Shown here: positions 17,083 through 24,781 of the stretch, in pieces
How the letters are laid out: each line of letters opens with the position of its first letter
How positions within the stretch are numbered: position 1 is the stretch's first letter
Assembly (NCBI GenBank): GCA_045539425.1
Contig: JAZQFH010000033.1
Coordinates: forward strand, 1 to 41,076
Direction of reading: 5' to 3'
DNA: 41,076 nucleotides
Source of the DNA: RUG14871 sp045539425
GTDB taxonomy: Bacteria; Bacillota_I; Bacilli_A; Erysipelotrichales; Erysipelotrichaceae
Program-made: the position numbers and the translations under genes
Notes under the pieces: model-generated
The model's input: only the letters and a program-made list of their open reading frames with translations
The model's database searches: none
Told to the model about the DNA's origin: nothing

Positions 17083-17922
17083 ATGAAAGTCACATTTTTC
17101 GGAACAACAACATTACTGTTTGATGACGGGAAGGATCAAATCTTATTTGACTGTCACTTTACCCGTCCGTCTTTACTGAAATATATTGCGGGAAGCGAAA
17201 TGACCGATACGAAACTGGCGGATGAGCTCTTATCTCTGCATAAAGTGGACCGCTTAAAAGCCATCTTTGTGTCCCATACCCATCATGATCATGTCATGGA
17301 TGTGCCGTATGTTGCAAAGAAAACGGGAGCCGTCGTCTACGGTTCTTCCTCGGCCATGAATGTCTGTAAGGGACAGGATGTAGATGAAAAACAGCTGGTG
17401 GAATACCATGCGGAAGACAGTTTCACAATTGGGGATTACAAGATCAAGGTCATCAAGTCCCTGCATTCTAAACCGACGATTCTGAATAACGATCTGGGAC
17501 AGACCATCGATGAACCACTACAACAGCCGTGCAAATTAAGAGACTACAAGGAAGGCGGAAGCTATGACTTCTACGTGGAGCATCAGGGAAAGAAATATCT
17601 GATCCGTCCGAGCTTCAATTATATTGAACATCAGCTGGACGGCTATACCTGCGATGTCTTATTCCTGGGTGTTGCGGGCTTAGGCAAGGCGGACGCGGCC
17701 ACGGAAGCGAAATTCTTTGAAGAGACGGTCGCAAAGACAAAACCGCAGCTGATCATTCCGCTGCACTGGGATAATTTCTTCTCCAGACTTGACGTGCCGG
17801 CGAAAGGTATGATTCCGCTTGTGGAAAAGACGGAAGTGGTCTTCTTCAAGGTGGCGAAGTACTGCGAAGCGCACAATATCAGCTTTGTGGTGCAAATTCC
17901 GCGCACCAGTGTGGAGATTTAA
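17083..17922 (+). CDS. Metallo-beta-lactamase-fold hydrolase
   Basis: The 279-residue protein opens with the strand MKVTFFGTTTLLF and carries the zinc motif HTHHDH at 65-70, with the further ligand His residues after it ('SLHSK', 'LHWDNF'). The Asp of HTHHDH and the later residues fit a dinuclear zinc site. Family members include nucleases, lactonases and other hydrolases, so the reaction is not fixed; it is not a beta-lactamase by this evidence. The start follows GGGGAGAG. It lies in a probable three-gene unit with the upstream membrane protein and the downstream phosphatidyltransferase. No signal peptide, so it acts in the cytoplasm. Confidence 0.82.
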   Translation: MKVTFFGTTTLLFDDGKDQILFDCHFTRPSLLKYIAGSEMTDTKLADELLSLHKVDRLKAIFVSHTHHDHVMDVPYVAKKTGAVVYGSSSAMNVCKGQDVDEKQLVEYHAEDSFTIGDYKIKVIKSLHSKPTILNNDLGQTIDEPLQQPCKLRDYKEGGSYDFYVEHQGKKYLIRPSFNYIEHQLDGYTCDVLFLGVAGLGKADAATEAKFFEETVAKTKPQLIIPLHWDNFFSRLDVPAKGMIPLVEKTEVVFFKVAKYCEAHNISFVVQIPRTSVEI

Positions 17923-17962
17923 GAATTTTTCCGTTACAATTATTTTTGGGAGTAAAAGGAAT

Positions 17963-18502
17963 ATGATTAAAAAACATCTGGCCAACATGATCACATCGAT
18001 CCGCCTGATTGGAGCGGTTGTTTTGTTGTTCGTTCCGGTAACTTCCCCGGTATTCTTAATTGTCTATACGATCTGCGGATTATCGGACGCGGTGGACGGC
18101 TTTGTGGCACGGAAACTGAATGCGGTGAGCGATCTCGGACGGAAGCTCGATTCCGTTTCGGATGTTAGTTTATACAGCGTCATGTTATATAAGGTGTGGC
18201 CTTTACTGACCAAGACGCTGAACCGCAAGGTGCTCTATATGATTTTGGGGTTACTGCTCTTCCGGGCAATATTATATGCCATCTACTGGATGATGAAGCA
18301 TGCCCTGCTTGCGACCCATTCCATCTGGAACAAGCTCTGCAGTATCTTACTGTTCCTTCTTCCGTATGCTTTGCAGTTTGACTTTGCGCCGTACTATTGC
18401 TATATGGTCATGGGGATCGGACTTTTAGCCGAGCTGCATGAGTTATACTGGATGGTTATGGAAAACGTTCATTCCGAAGCGGAAAAACAGAAAGCATCCT
18501 AA
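17963..18502 (+). CDS. CDP-alcohol phosphatidyltransferase family protein
   Basis: The start is placed at MIKKHLANMI; an upstream extension in the same frame is unrelated sequence. The full family signature is present: DxxDGxxAR (Asp42, Asp45, Gly46, Ala49, Arg50), then Gly59, Asp63 and Asp67, the metal- and CDP-binding residues. About five to six membrane helices follow, in 179 residues, typical for the family. Enzymes of this type move a phosphatidyl or other group from CDP-activated donor to an alcohol such as glycerol phosphate, inositol or serine, in membrane lipid synthesis. The acceptor cannot be assigned from sequence alone. The gene ends at an immediate terminator and may share a transcript with the two upstream genes. 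Confidence 0.88.
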   Translation: MIKKHLANMITSIRLIGAVVLLFVPVTSPVFLIVYTICGLSDAVDGFVARKLNAVSDLGRKLDSVSDVSLYSVMLYKVWPLLTKTLNRKVLYMILGLLLFRAILYAIYWMMKHALLATHSIWNKLCSILLFLLPYALQFDFAPYYCYMVMGIGLLAELHELYWMVMENVHSEAEKQKAS

Positions 18503-18523
18503 AGAGGCACTGCCTCTTTTTCA
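18501..18523 (+). terminator. Terminator after the phosphatidyltransferase gene
   Basis: AAAGAGGC / GCCTCTTT with a 3-base loop, then TTCATTTTC. It overlaps the TAA stop codon. It lies between the plus-strand unit and the convergent AraC gene. Confidence 0.75.
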
Positions 18524-18528
18524 TTTTC

Positions 18529-19338
18529 TTACAGAGCGGAATCTTCTTTCCGGTTGCGGTATTTCATGGGGGTCACACCGGTGACCTTTTTAAATACATT
18601 CTGAAAGTAGGGCTGCGAGGAGAAGGAGAGGTAGGCGCTGATTTCCGGAATCGGTTTATCGGTATAGCGCAAGAGGGTCTTCGCCTCATCGATCTTGCAT
18701 TTGGTGATATAGGCACCGATCTCGTATCCCGTTTCCTTTTTGAAGCGCTCGGAGAGGGTGGACTTGCTCATGCGGGAAAATTCCACCACATCCTGGGAGC
18801 GGATCGGTTCATTTAAGTGGGAGATAATGAAGTTGGTGCAGTCACGGATCAGAGGACTGAGCTCCGTGGAGGTATGGTAGCGGGCCACGCGTCCGGCAAA
18901 GTCCAGCAACATGTTGTACTGCAGAATATAGATCTCTTCCAGACTCTCTTTTTCTTCGCACTGCAGCGTATAGGTGTCAATCAGATAATAGGCCTGCTCC
19001 ATCGGCAATCCTCCGGGGATGGCCGCCATTTTACCCACCATGGCTACTAAGGCAATAAAGATGTTCTTGCCCTGCCTGAGATCATCTCTGGCAACCCGGC
19101 CTTCCTGGTAGTCTTTCTCCCCGACATACCTTAACAGCAGACGTTTCAGCTGCTCCGTATTTCCCTGCTTCACGTATTCCAGCATCTGCATCTCAAAGGC
19201 ATAGGTGCCGTGCAGCTGCTCCAGGTCTCTGGCGTCATAGACCGTGTTCGCAAATTCCGTAAAGACATTGGCGTCCTGGCGGGCGGAAAGGATGCGCTCT
19301 TTGTTTTTTTCAATCCATTCTTTTCTCTGATTTCCCAT
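18529..19338 (-). CDS. AraC-family transcriptional regulator of the glycoside hydrolase locus
   Basis: The 269-residue protein has an N-terminal sensing region of unclear fold (1-165) and a C-terminal AraC double helix-turn-helix: first helix pair around 'SQDVVEFSRMSKSTLSERFKKE' (shortened) and second around 'PIPEISAYLSFSSQPYFQNVFKK', ending VTGVTPMKYR, the standard AraC C-terminus. The ATG follows AAGGAAG. It lies divergent to the GH2 gene, 95 bases away, with three TACAA motifs between them at 19353, 19373 and 19386, the first two 20 bases apart. By position it most likely controls the downstream hydrolase operon, responding to a sugar product; this is inference. Confidence 0.85.
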   Translation of the reverse strand: MGNQRKEWIEKNKERILSARQDANVFTEFANTVYDARDLEQLHGTYAFEMQMLEYVKQGNTEQLKRLLLRYVGEKDYQEGRVARDDLRQGKNIFIALVAMVGKMAAIPGGLPMEQAYYLIDTYTLQCEEKESLEEIYILQYNMLLDFAGRVARYHTSTELSPLIRDCTNFIISHLNEPIRSQDVVEFSRMSKSTLSERFKKETGYEIGAYITKCKIDEAKTLLRYTDKPIPEISAYLSFSSQPYFQNVFKKVTGVTPMKYRNRKEDSAL

Positions 19339-19433
19339 TTTGTCTTCCTTAATACAAAATTATAATAATACGTACAAATCCATATTACAAGCACTTACAT
19401 TTTGCATAGAATAGAATCAGAGAGATAGGTATC
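19339..19433. promoter_or_regulatory. Divergent promoter region for araC-like regulator and glycosidase operon
   Basis: An AT-rich 95-base region. On the minus strand a TATAAT lies at 19359-19364; on the plus strand TATAAT lies at 19361-19366 and TAGAAT near 19410. Three TACAA motifs start at 19353, 19373 and 19386, candidate AraC half-sites. Neither strand shows a strong -35, consistent with activator-dependent transcription. No catabolite-repression (cre) box was recognised by eye. Confidence 0.45.
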
Positions 19434-21773
19434 ATGAAAATTAACTGGAATAACAACTGGACCTTCCAAAAGGAAGGACAAAAGGAAATCAGAGTGAATC
19501 TGCCGTATGACGCCATGTTGCAGGAAGTGCGTGATCCAAACTGCGCAGGCGGCACCAACAGCGGCTATTTCCCGGGAGGAAAGTACCGCTACGCCAAGGT
19601 GTTTGAGCTGAGTGCGGAAGATGTCACAAAGAAGATCTTCGTGCATTTTGAAAATGTGTATCAGAACTGTCGTGTTTCCCTCAACGGAACTATGTTAAGG
19701 GAACACCATTACGGCTACAGCTGCTTTGATGTGGATCTGACTCCGGCAGTAAAGGAAGGGAAAAACGAGATTGAAGTTCTGGTGGATAATACATTGCAGC
19801 CGAACTGTCGCTGGTACAGCGGAAGCGGCATCTACCGCGATGTCACGTTATATATCGTAGATAATGATTATATTTCAGAGTGTCATACGGAAACGCTGTC
19901 CATCGATCCGGCAATCATCAGAGTCAGCGCCAGAACAATGCAGGATTCCCCGCTGAGCGTGGAAGTGCTCGATCAGGGTGTCTGTATTGTGAAAGGAGAA
20001 TTAGGAGAAATCACAATCCCCAATGCCAGACTCTGGAGTGAGAAAGATCCCTATCTCTATGAGATCAGAGTAAGCAGCGAGAAGGATGAAGTCCGCTTCT
20101 TCTTCGGCATCCGCAAGCTGGAATGGTCGGCGGAGAAGGGATTATGCGTAAACGGCGAGTCCGTGCTGTTACGCGGTGCCTGTCTCCATCACGATCACGG
20201 AATCTTAGGCGCCAATGAGTATTACGATGCGGAATACCGCAGAATGAAGATCTTAAAGGAAAACGGCTTCAATGCGATCCGCTTTGCCCATAACCCGGCA
20301 TCGCAGATCCAGCTGGACATCTGTGACAGACTTGGCATCTATGCCATGAATGAAGCATTTGACGGCTGGTATACGCCGAAGACATATCATGACTACTCCC
20401 GTCACTTCATGGAGGACTGGAAAGAGGACTTAACGGCACTTGTGAAAAGCAGTTATAACCATCCTTCCGTTATCCTGTATTCCATTGGGAATGAGATCAC
20501 GGAACCATCCGACAACAAAGGCGTGGAGATGGCAAAACAGATGCGCGATCTTGTGCATCGGTTGGATCCGGGCCGTCCGGTAACGGCGGGAATCAATGTA
20601 CTCCTGAATGTCTATACCCGCATGGGATTTGGCATCTATAAGGAAAAAGGCGAATACAAAGCGGAACCGCTGGAAAATATCAAGGGATACAAGGAGCAGA
20701 AAACAGGTTCGACCTTCTTCAATGCCACGGCACAGAAGCTGGGCAAGCTGATCTTCTTCGTGAGCAAAGGCAGAAAAGGAGATGCGGTCACAAGCATGGT
20801 TGCTCCGGCACTGGATATTGTCGGCCTCAACTATGCGTCAAGCCGCTATGACATTGACGCGAAGAAGTATCCGGAGCGGATGATGGTGGGAAGCGAGACC
20901 ATGGCAATGGATCTTCCGTACAACTGGGAGCGGGTGAAGAAGTATCCGCAGCTGATCGGTGACTTTGTCTGGAGCGGCTGGGACTATCTCGGAGAAGCCT
21001 GCTTCGGAGACTGGACGTACGCTTCCTATCCGGGCTATCCGCTCTTGGCCGGACAGGGCATGATCGACATCTGCGGCAAACCGCTGGCCTCGATGGCTTA
21101 CATGCAGGTCGTCTGGGGTCTGCGCTCCAAGCCGTTTATCTGTGTCCGTCCACTGAATCATAACCATGAAGTGCCGCACAAGGGCTCCTGGCAGTTCACC
21201 AATGCCATCGATTCCTACAGCTGGGACGGCTACGAAAACGAATCCGTCTACTGTGAAGTATACGGAGCAGGTGAAAGCGTAACGCTTTATCTGAACGGAA
21301 AAGAAATCGGCACAAAGAAATATAAAGATTATAAAACACACTTCATTTTCCCTTATGAGGCAGGGGAATTACGGGCCGTATCCAAAGACGGGAAAGGCCA
21401 GATTGCCGGCGTCAGCTCCCTCTCTTCTGGAAAGAAAGAGACAAAGCTCCGTATCACTCCGGAGAAAACGGAAATCAGAGCAGGGGAGCTTGTCTATCTG
21501 AACATCGCGTTTACGGATTGCGAGGGAAACCTCAAGCCTTATGTGGAAGAGGAAGTCACCGTAAAGGTCAGTGAGAATCTGAAGCTGTTGGGACTGGGCA
21601 GTGCCCTGTGCAAGAGCGATGAGGTTTTCACGGATCACAGACACAGAACTTACCGCGGCAGCGCTCTGGCAGTCGTCAGTGCGAAGAGCATGAGCGGGGA
21701 GTATACCATTACAGTCACAAGTCAGAATCATGGATCCGCAAGTGTAACACTGAAGTCAGGAGGAGAACAATGA
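19434..21773 (+). CDS. Glycoside hydrolase family 2 enzyme
   Basis: The 779-residue protein begins with the GH2 sugar-binding domain (1-140), then a short beta-sandwich (about 145-228), then a TIM-barrel with 'RGACLHHDHGILG', 'ENGFNAIRFAHNP', acid/base Glu354 in SIGNE and nucleophile Glu488 in VGSET. About 400-455 is an insertion. The C-terminal part (about 590-779) has extra beta-sandwich domains, as in larger GH2 enzymes. Activity could be beta-galactosidase, beta-glucuronidase, beta-xylosidase or related; sequence alone does not decide. No signal peptide, so it acts in the cytoplasm. It is the first gene of the hydrolase operon, overlapping the transporter start by four bases (ATGA), indicating translational coupling. 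Confidence 0.9.
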   Translation: MKINWNNNWTFQKEGQKEIRVNLPYDAMLQEVRDPNCAGGTNSGYFPGGKYRYAKVFELSAEDVTKKIFVHFENVYQNCRVSLNGTMLREHHYGYSCFDVDLTPAVKEGKNEIEVLVDNTLQPNCRWYSGSGIYRDVTLYIVDNDYISECHTETLSIDPAIIRVSARTMQDSPLSVEVLDQGVCIVKGELGEITIPNARLWSEKDPYLYEIRVSSEKDEVRFFFGIRKLEWSAEKGLCVNGESVLLRGACLHHDHGILGANEYYDAEYRRMKILKENGFNAIRFAHNPASQIQLDICDRLGIYAMNEAFDGWYTPKTYHDYSRHFMEDWKEDLTALVKSSYNHPSVILYSIGNEITEPSDNKGVEMAKQMRDLVHRLDPGRPVTAGINVLLNVYTRMGFGIYKEKGEYKAEPLENIKGYKEQKTGSTFFNATAQKLGKLIFFVSKGRKGDAVTSMVAPALDIVGLNYASSRYDIDAKKYPERMMVGSETMAMDLPYNWERVKKYPQLIGDFVWSGWDYLGEACFGDWTYASYPGYPLLAGQGMIDICGKPLASMAYMQVVWGLRSKPFICVRPLNHNHEVPHKGSWQFTNAIDSYSWDGYENESVYCEVYGAGESVTLYLNGKEIGTKKYKDYKTHFIFPYEAGELRAVSKDGKGQIAGVSSLSSGKKETKLRITPEKTEIRAGELVYLNIAFTDCEGNLKPYVEEEVTVKVSENLKLLGLGSALCKSDEVFTDHRHRTYRGSALAVVSAKSMSGEYTITVTSQNHGSASVTLKSGGEQ

Positions 21774-23278
21774 AAGACACGATTTTAAGTAAGGGACTAT
21801 TCGAAAAGCATTTTATGGATAGTAAGACCGATCCGGAAAAGGTTACGGGGAAGGAAGTTTACCTGGGACATTTGATTGGTCCATTGGGAACGATCTTTGT
21901 GGTCAATACCATCGCGGCGTTAGTGGAGAAGTTCTTCACCCAGCAGACCGGTTTCCTTTACGGGCAGACCAATATCGAAATGATCAAGGTCATGGGCGGA
22001 CGTTACGAAGTTGTCATGACCATTGCCAAGATCCTGGGCGTTGTGACGGGCCTCTTTAACGGCTGGCTCTTACAGAAAACCAACAGCCGCCAGGGACGTC
22101 TGCGTCCGTGGAACCTCATCTTCGGAATGGTTTCCATTGCGGTCGGGTGTCTGATCTTCTTATTCGCCGGACAGAACATCGGGGAGAATTACTGGTACTA
22201 TTTCTTCTTCCTGTTAATTGTCTACCATACGGAAGGCAGCTGTTTCTTCTATCTGTACCGGGATAACATCGTTTCGCTTTCCACCCGTGATTCCAAGGAA
22301 AAAGCCAGACTGCAGTATGTGCGCAAACTGTGCTGGACGCTGTTATCCGGCGTCATTATCGGCATGCTCATCAACATGGTTGTTTTACCGCTCTGGCTGG
22401 AGAAGGATATCACGGGTTATCCGAAGCTGATGCTGTCCTTATCCTTAGTGGCCATTCCGCTTCTGATCATTGAATACTTCTTTACCAGAGAGCGCGTTAC
22501 GGAGGATGTGGCGCTGGAAACGGCCAATCCGGAAGAGAGCGATATCCCGGTGAAGGAACAGCTCAGAGCCTTACTGCACAATAAATACTATGTTGCCTTA
22601 ACGATCCTGGCCATTGTCGGCAATATCGTTGACAGCTTCAAGGGAGGCAATGTTCAGTATTTCTACATTAAATTCCTGCTTGGCGGTGACACGAATCCGA
22701 TGATGTATACCATCTTCCAGATCGTTACGGGTATCCCGGGAGGCATCGGTGCCTTCATTGTCTATCCGTTAGCCAAGAAATACGGCATCAAAAACGTGAC
22801 GGTGGTCGGTTATGCCTTATGGCTGCTCGGCTCCCTCATCGGTTTTATCTTCCCGTCACAGATGGTTCCGGTCATGGTCGGCGGCTTTATCAAGAATGTC
22901 GGCATGTTGCCAAACGCATACGTTGCCGCAACATTAATGTGCTATGCCTTTGACTCCGTTGAAGCGGATTCCGGTTACCGTCTGGAAGGTCTGATGGGAG
23001 TTGCCATCATCGGCGCTTTCAGCAGCTTGCTGAGTGCTCCGTTTGCGGGAGGATTTGAAGCTACACTGCTGAAGCTCGGCTTTGTCGATGTGAATGGCAT
23101 CACCCCATCCAATGAAGTCACCCGCTTTATCGTCATTGCCTTCTATGCCTTTGACATTGTATTGTCCATTGTCGCATTACTGACATTACCGCGCGTGGAT
23201 GTGGAAAAGCATCTGCCGGAAATCAATGCGATATTAAAGGAACGCAAGGAAGAAGCCTTAAAGGAAAAAGAAGCTTAG
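21770..23278 (+). CDS. GPH-type sugar:cation symporter (MelB/XynP-like)
   Basis: The 502-residue protein has about 12 membrane helices and the GPH family signature NSRQGRLRPW in the cytoplasmic loop after helix 2/3, equivalent to the conserved R-x-R-x-G-x-x-R-P-W pattern. The family imports glycosides, pentosides and hexuronides with sodium or protons. Its place between five intracellular glycosidases marks it as the importer of their oligosaccharide substrate. An 18-residue stretch before the first helix is charged. ATG overlaps the GH2 stop. It is followed by two hairpins before GH43. Confidence 0.88.
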   Translation: MKDTILSKGLFEKHFMDSKTDPEKVTGKEVYLGHLIGPLGTIFVVNTIAALVEKFFTQQTGFLYGQTNIEMIKVMGGRYEVVMTIAKILGVVTGLFNGWLLQKTNSRQGRLRPWNLIFGMVSIAVGCLIFLFAGQNIGENYWYYFFFLLIVYHTEGSCFFYLYRDNIVSLSTRDSKEKARLQYVRKLCWTLLSGVIIGMLINMVVLPLWLEKDITGYPKLMLSLSLVAIPLLIIEYFFTRERVTEDVALETANPEESDIPVKEQLRALLHNKYYVALTILAIVGNIVDSFKGGNVQYFYIKFLLGGDTNPMMYTIFQIVTGIPGGIGAFIVYPLAKKYGIKNVTVVGYALWLLGSLIGFIFPSQMVPVMVGGFIKNVGMLPNAYVAATLMCYAFDSVEADSGYRLEGLMGVAIIGAFSSLLSAPFAGGFEATLLKLGFVDVNGITPSNEVTRFIVIAFYAFDIVLSIVALLTLPRVDVEKHLPEINAILKERKEEALKEKEA

Positions 23279-23290
23279 AAAATATCACAG

Positions 23291-23346
23291 AAAGGCGGAT
23301 AATTCCGCCTTTCACGTAAGAAATACAGCCCGGGTTATTTCCCGGG
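23291..23346 (+). other. Two hairpins in the transporter-GH43 gap
   Basis: Hairpin one: AAAGGCGGA / TCCGCCTTT with loop TAAT (23291-23312), lacking a T run. Hairpin two: CCCGGG / CCCGGG with loop TTATTT (23329-23346), five bases before the GH43 ribosome binding site (GAAGGAG). Neither is a proper terminator. They may set relative mRNA stability or partial termination inside the operon. Function inferred, structure seen. Confidence 0.55.
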
Positions 23347-23364
23347 AAACGAAGGAGAATGATT

Positions 23365-24771
23365 ATGCCAAATCCGCTCTTACCTTTAAATGAATATATT
23401 CCGGACGCGGAAATGCATGTGTTCGGAGAGAGAGTCTATCTTTACGGAAGTCATGATGCGGCCAACTCCACCCGTTTCTGCATTCAGGACTATACGGTCT
23501 ACTCTGCCGATATTCATGATCTGAGCAAGTGGACCTGTCACGGGGTGACCTACCGTAAGGATCAGGATCCCCACAGCACAAACGGAAAGCCGGTGGACTT
23601 CTATGCCCCGGACTGCGTGAGAGGAAACGACGGAAAGTATTACCTTTATTACTGTGCCATGGGACCGAATACGCGAAACTTCGGACCGATCAGTGTTGCT
23701 GTATCTGAGAAGCCGGAAGGACCGTTTGCGTATCTCGGCGATGTGCATTATCCGAGCGGAGAAGTCATGTTGAAATACATGAACAATGACCCGACGGTCT
23801 TAAATGATGACGGCAGGATTTATCTCTATTACGGCTGGGGACTGGGAAGAGATTTCAGCTCGAAGCTTTTGAAGCCGATCTACGACAGGGTACTCGCGAA
23901 GATTGCCATGCGCAGCGTGAAAGAGGTAAAAGAGACGAAACCTTCCATCCTCTCCTGTGCCTTTGTAGAGCTGGAAAATGATATGTTAACGGTGAAGGAA
24001 GGACCGAAAGCGGTGCTGGACTCCAAAACGACGGCGGACAGAAACAGTGAACTGTATCACCATCCGTTCTATGAAGCACCCTCAATCCGCAAGTTCAACG
24101 GCATCTACTATCTGATCTATTCCTCCGGCGTAAACAACGAGCTGGCCTATGCGACCAGCCGGTATCCGGACAGAGACTTTCAGTATCGGGGAGTACTTAT
24201 CTCCAACAGCAATCTCGGCTATCGCAACAATACTTCTCCGGAAAATAACAGCGGAACGATTCACGGAAGCGTGGAACTGATTAACGGGGAATACTATGTC
24301 ATCTATCACCGTGCGACCAATAATACGGATTTCTCCCGCCAGGCGTGCATGGAGAAGATTACAATGAAGGAAGACGGCACGTTTGTTATGGCAGAGATGA
24401 CAACAAGCGGAATTGATACCAACTGGAAAGTCAGAGGGGAATACTCCGCCGCAATCTGCTGCAGCTTAAAAACAACGAAGCCGATTCATCTTGGTGTCGG
24501 TAAACAGCAGAGTCTTCCGCGCATTACGGAGAGGGAAGGAAAACTCATCCTTGCCGATCTAACATCGGGCTGTAAGATCAGCTACCGCTATCTGGACCTT
24601 ACGGAGTGTCATGGAATCAGATTAAAGATCAAAGGGGATGCCACGGTCTGTCTGAACGGAAGGGAACCGGATTCAGACGGAGTCTATTTTATCGAACCAA
24701 AGAATCATGCGAGCGTTACGCTGGACGTCGTAACGGGGCATTGCGATATCGAAACAATTGAATTTATATAG
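23365..24771 (+). CDS. Glycoside hydrolase family 43 enzyme
   Basis: The start is the second of two nearby ATGs (23359 and 23365); the second has a seven-base gap to GGAG and the first only one or two bases. The 468-residue protein has the five-bladed beta-propeller GH43 layout with catalytic residues Asp14 (PDAEM), Asp142 (NNDPT) and Glu237 (YEAPS), in the usual base, modulator, acid order. A C-terminal domain of about 110 residues resembles a beta-sandwich carbohydrate-binding domain. Likely beta-xylosidase or alpha-L-arabinofuranosidase; the choice needs a substrate test. No signal peptide. Part of the cytoplasmic hydrolase set with GH2, GH3, GH39 and GH1. Confidence 0.88.
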   Translation: MPNPLLPLNEYIPDAEMHVFGERVYLYGSHDAANSTRFCIQDYTVYSADIHDLSKWTCHGVTYRKDQDPHSTNGKPVDFYAPDCVRGNDGKYYLYYCAMGPNTRNFGPISVAVSEKPEGPFAYLGDVHYPSGEVMLKYMNNDPTVLNDDGRIYLYYGWGLGRDFSSKLLKPIYDRVLAKIAMRSVKEVKETKPSILSCAFVELENDMLTVKEGPKAVLDSKTTADRNSELYHHPFYEAPSIRKFNGIYYLIYSSGVNNELAYATSRYPDRDFQYRGVLISNSNLGYRNNTSPENNSGTIHGSVELINGEYYVIYHRATNNTDFSRQACMEKITMKEDGTFVMAEMTTSGIDTNWKVRGEYSAAICCSLKTTKPIHLGVGKQQSLPRITEREGKLILADLTSGCKISYRYLDLTECHGIRLKIKGDATVCLNGREPDSDGVYFIEPKNHASVTLDVVTGHCDIETIEFI

Positions 24772-24781
24772 TGAGGTGCAT

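Noticed and set aside
19353..19390. TACAA direct repeats as proven AraC sites
   Set aside because: Spacing is 20 and 13 bases, and the region is AT-rich, so the motifs could be chance; kept only as candidates.
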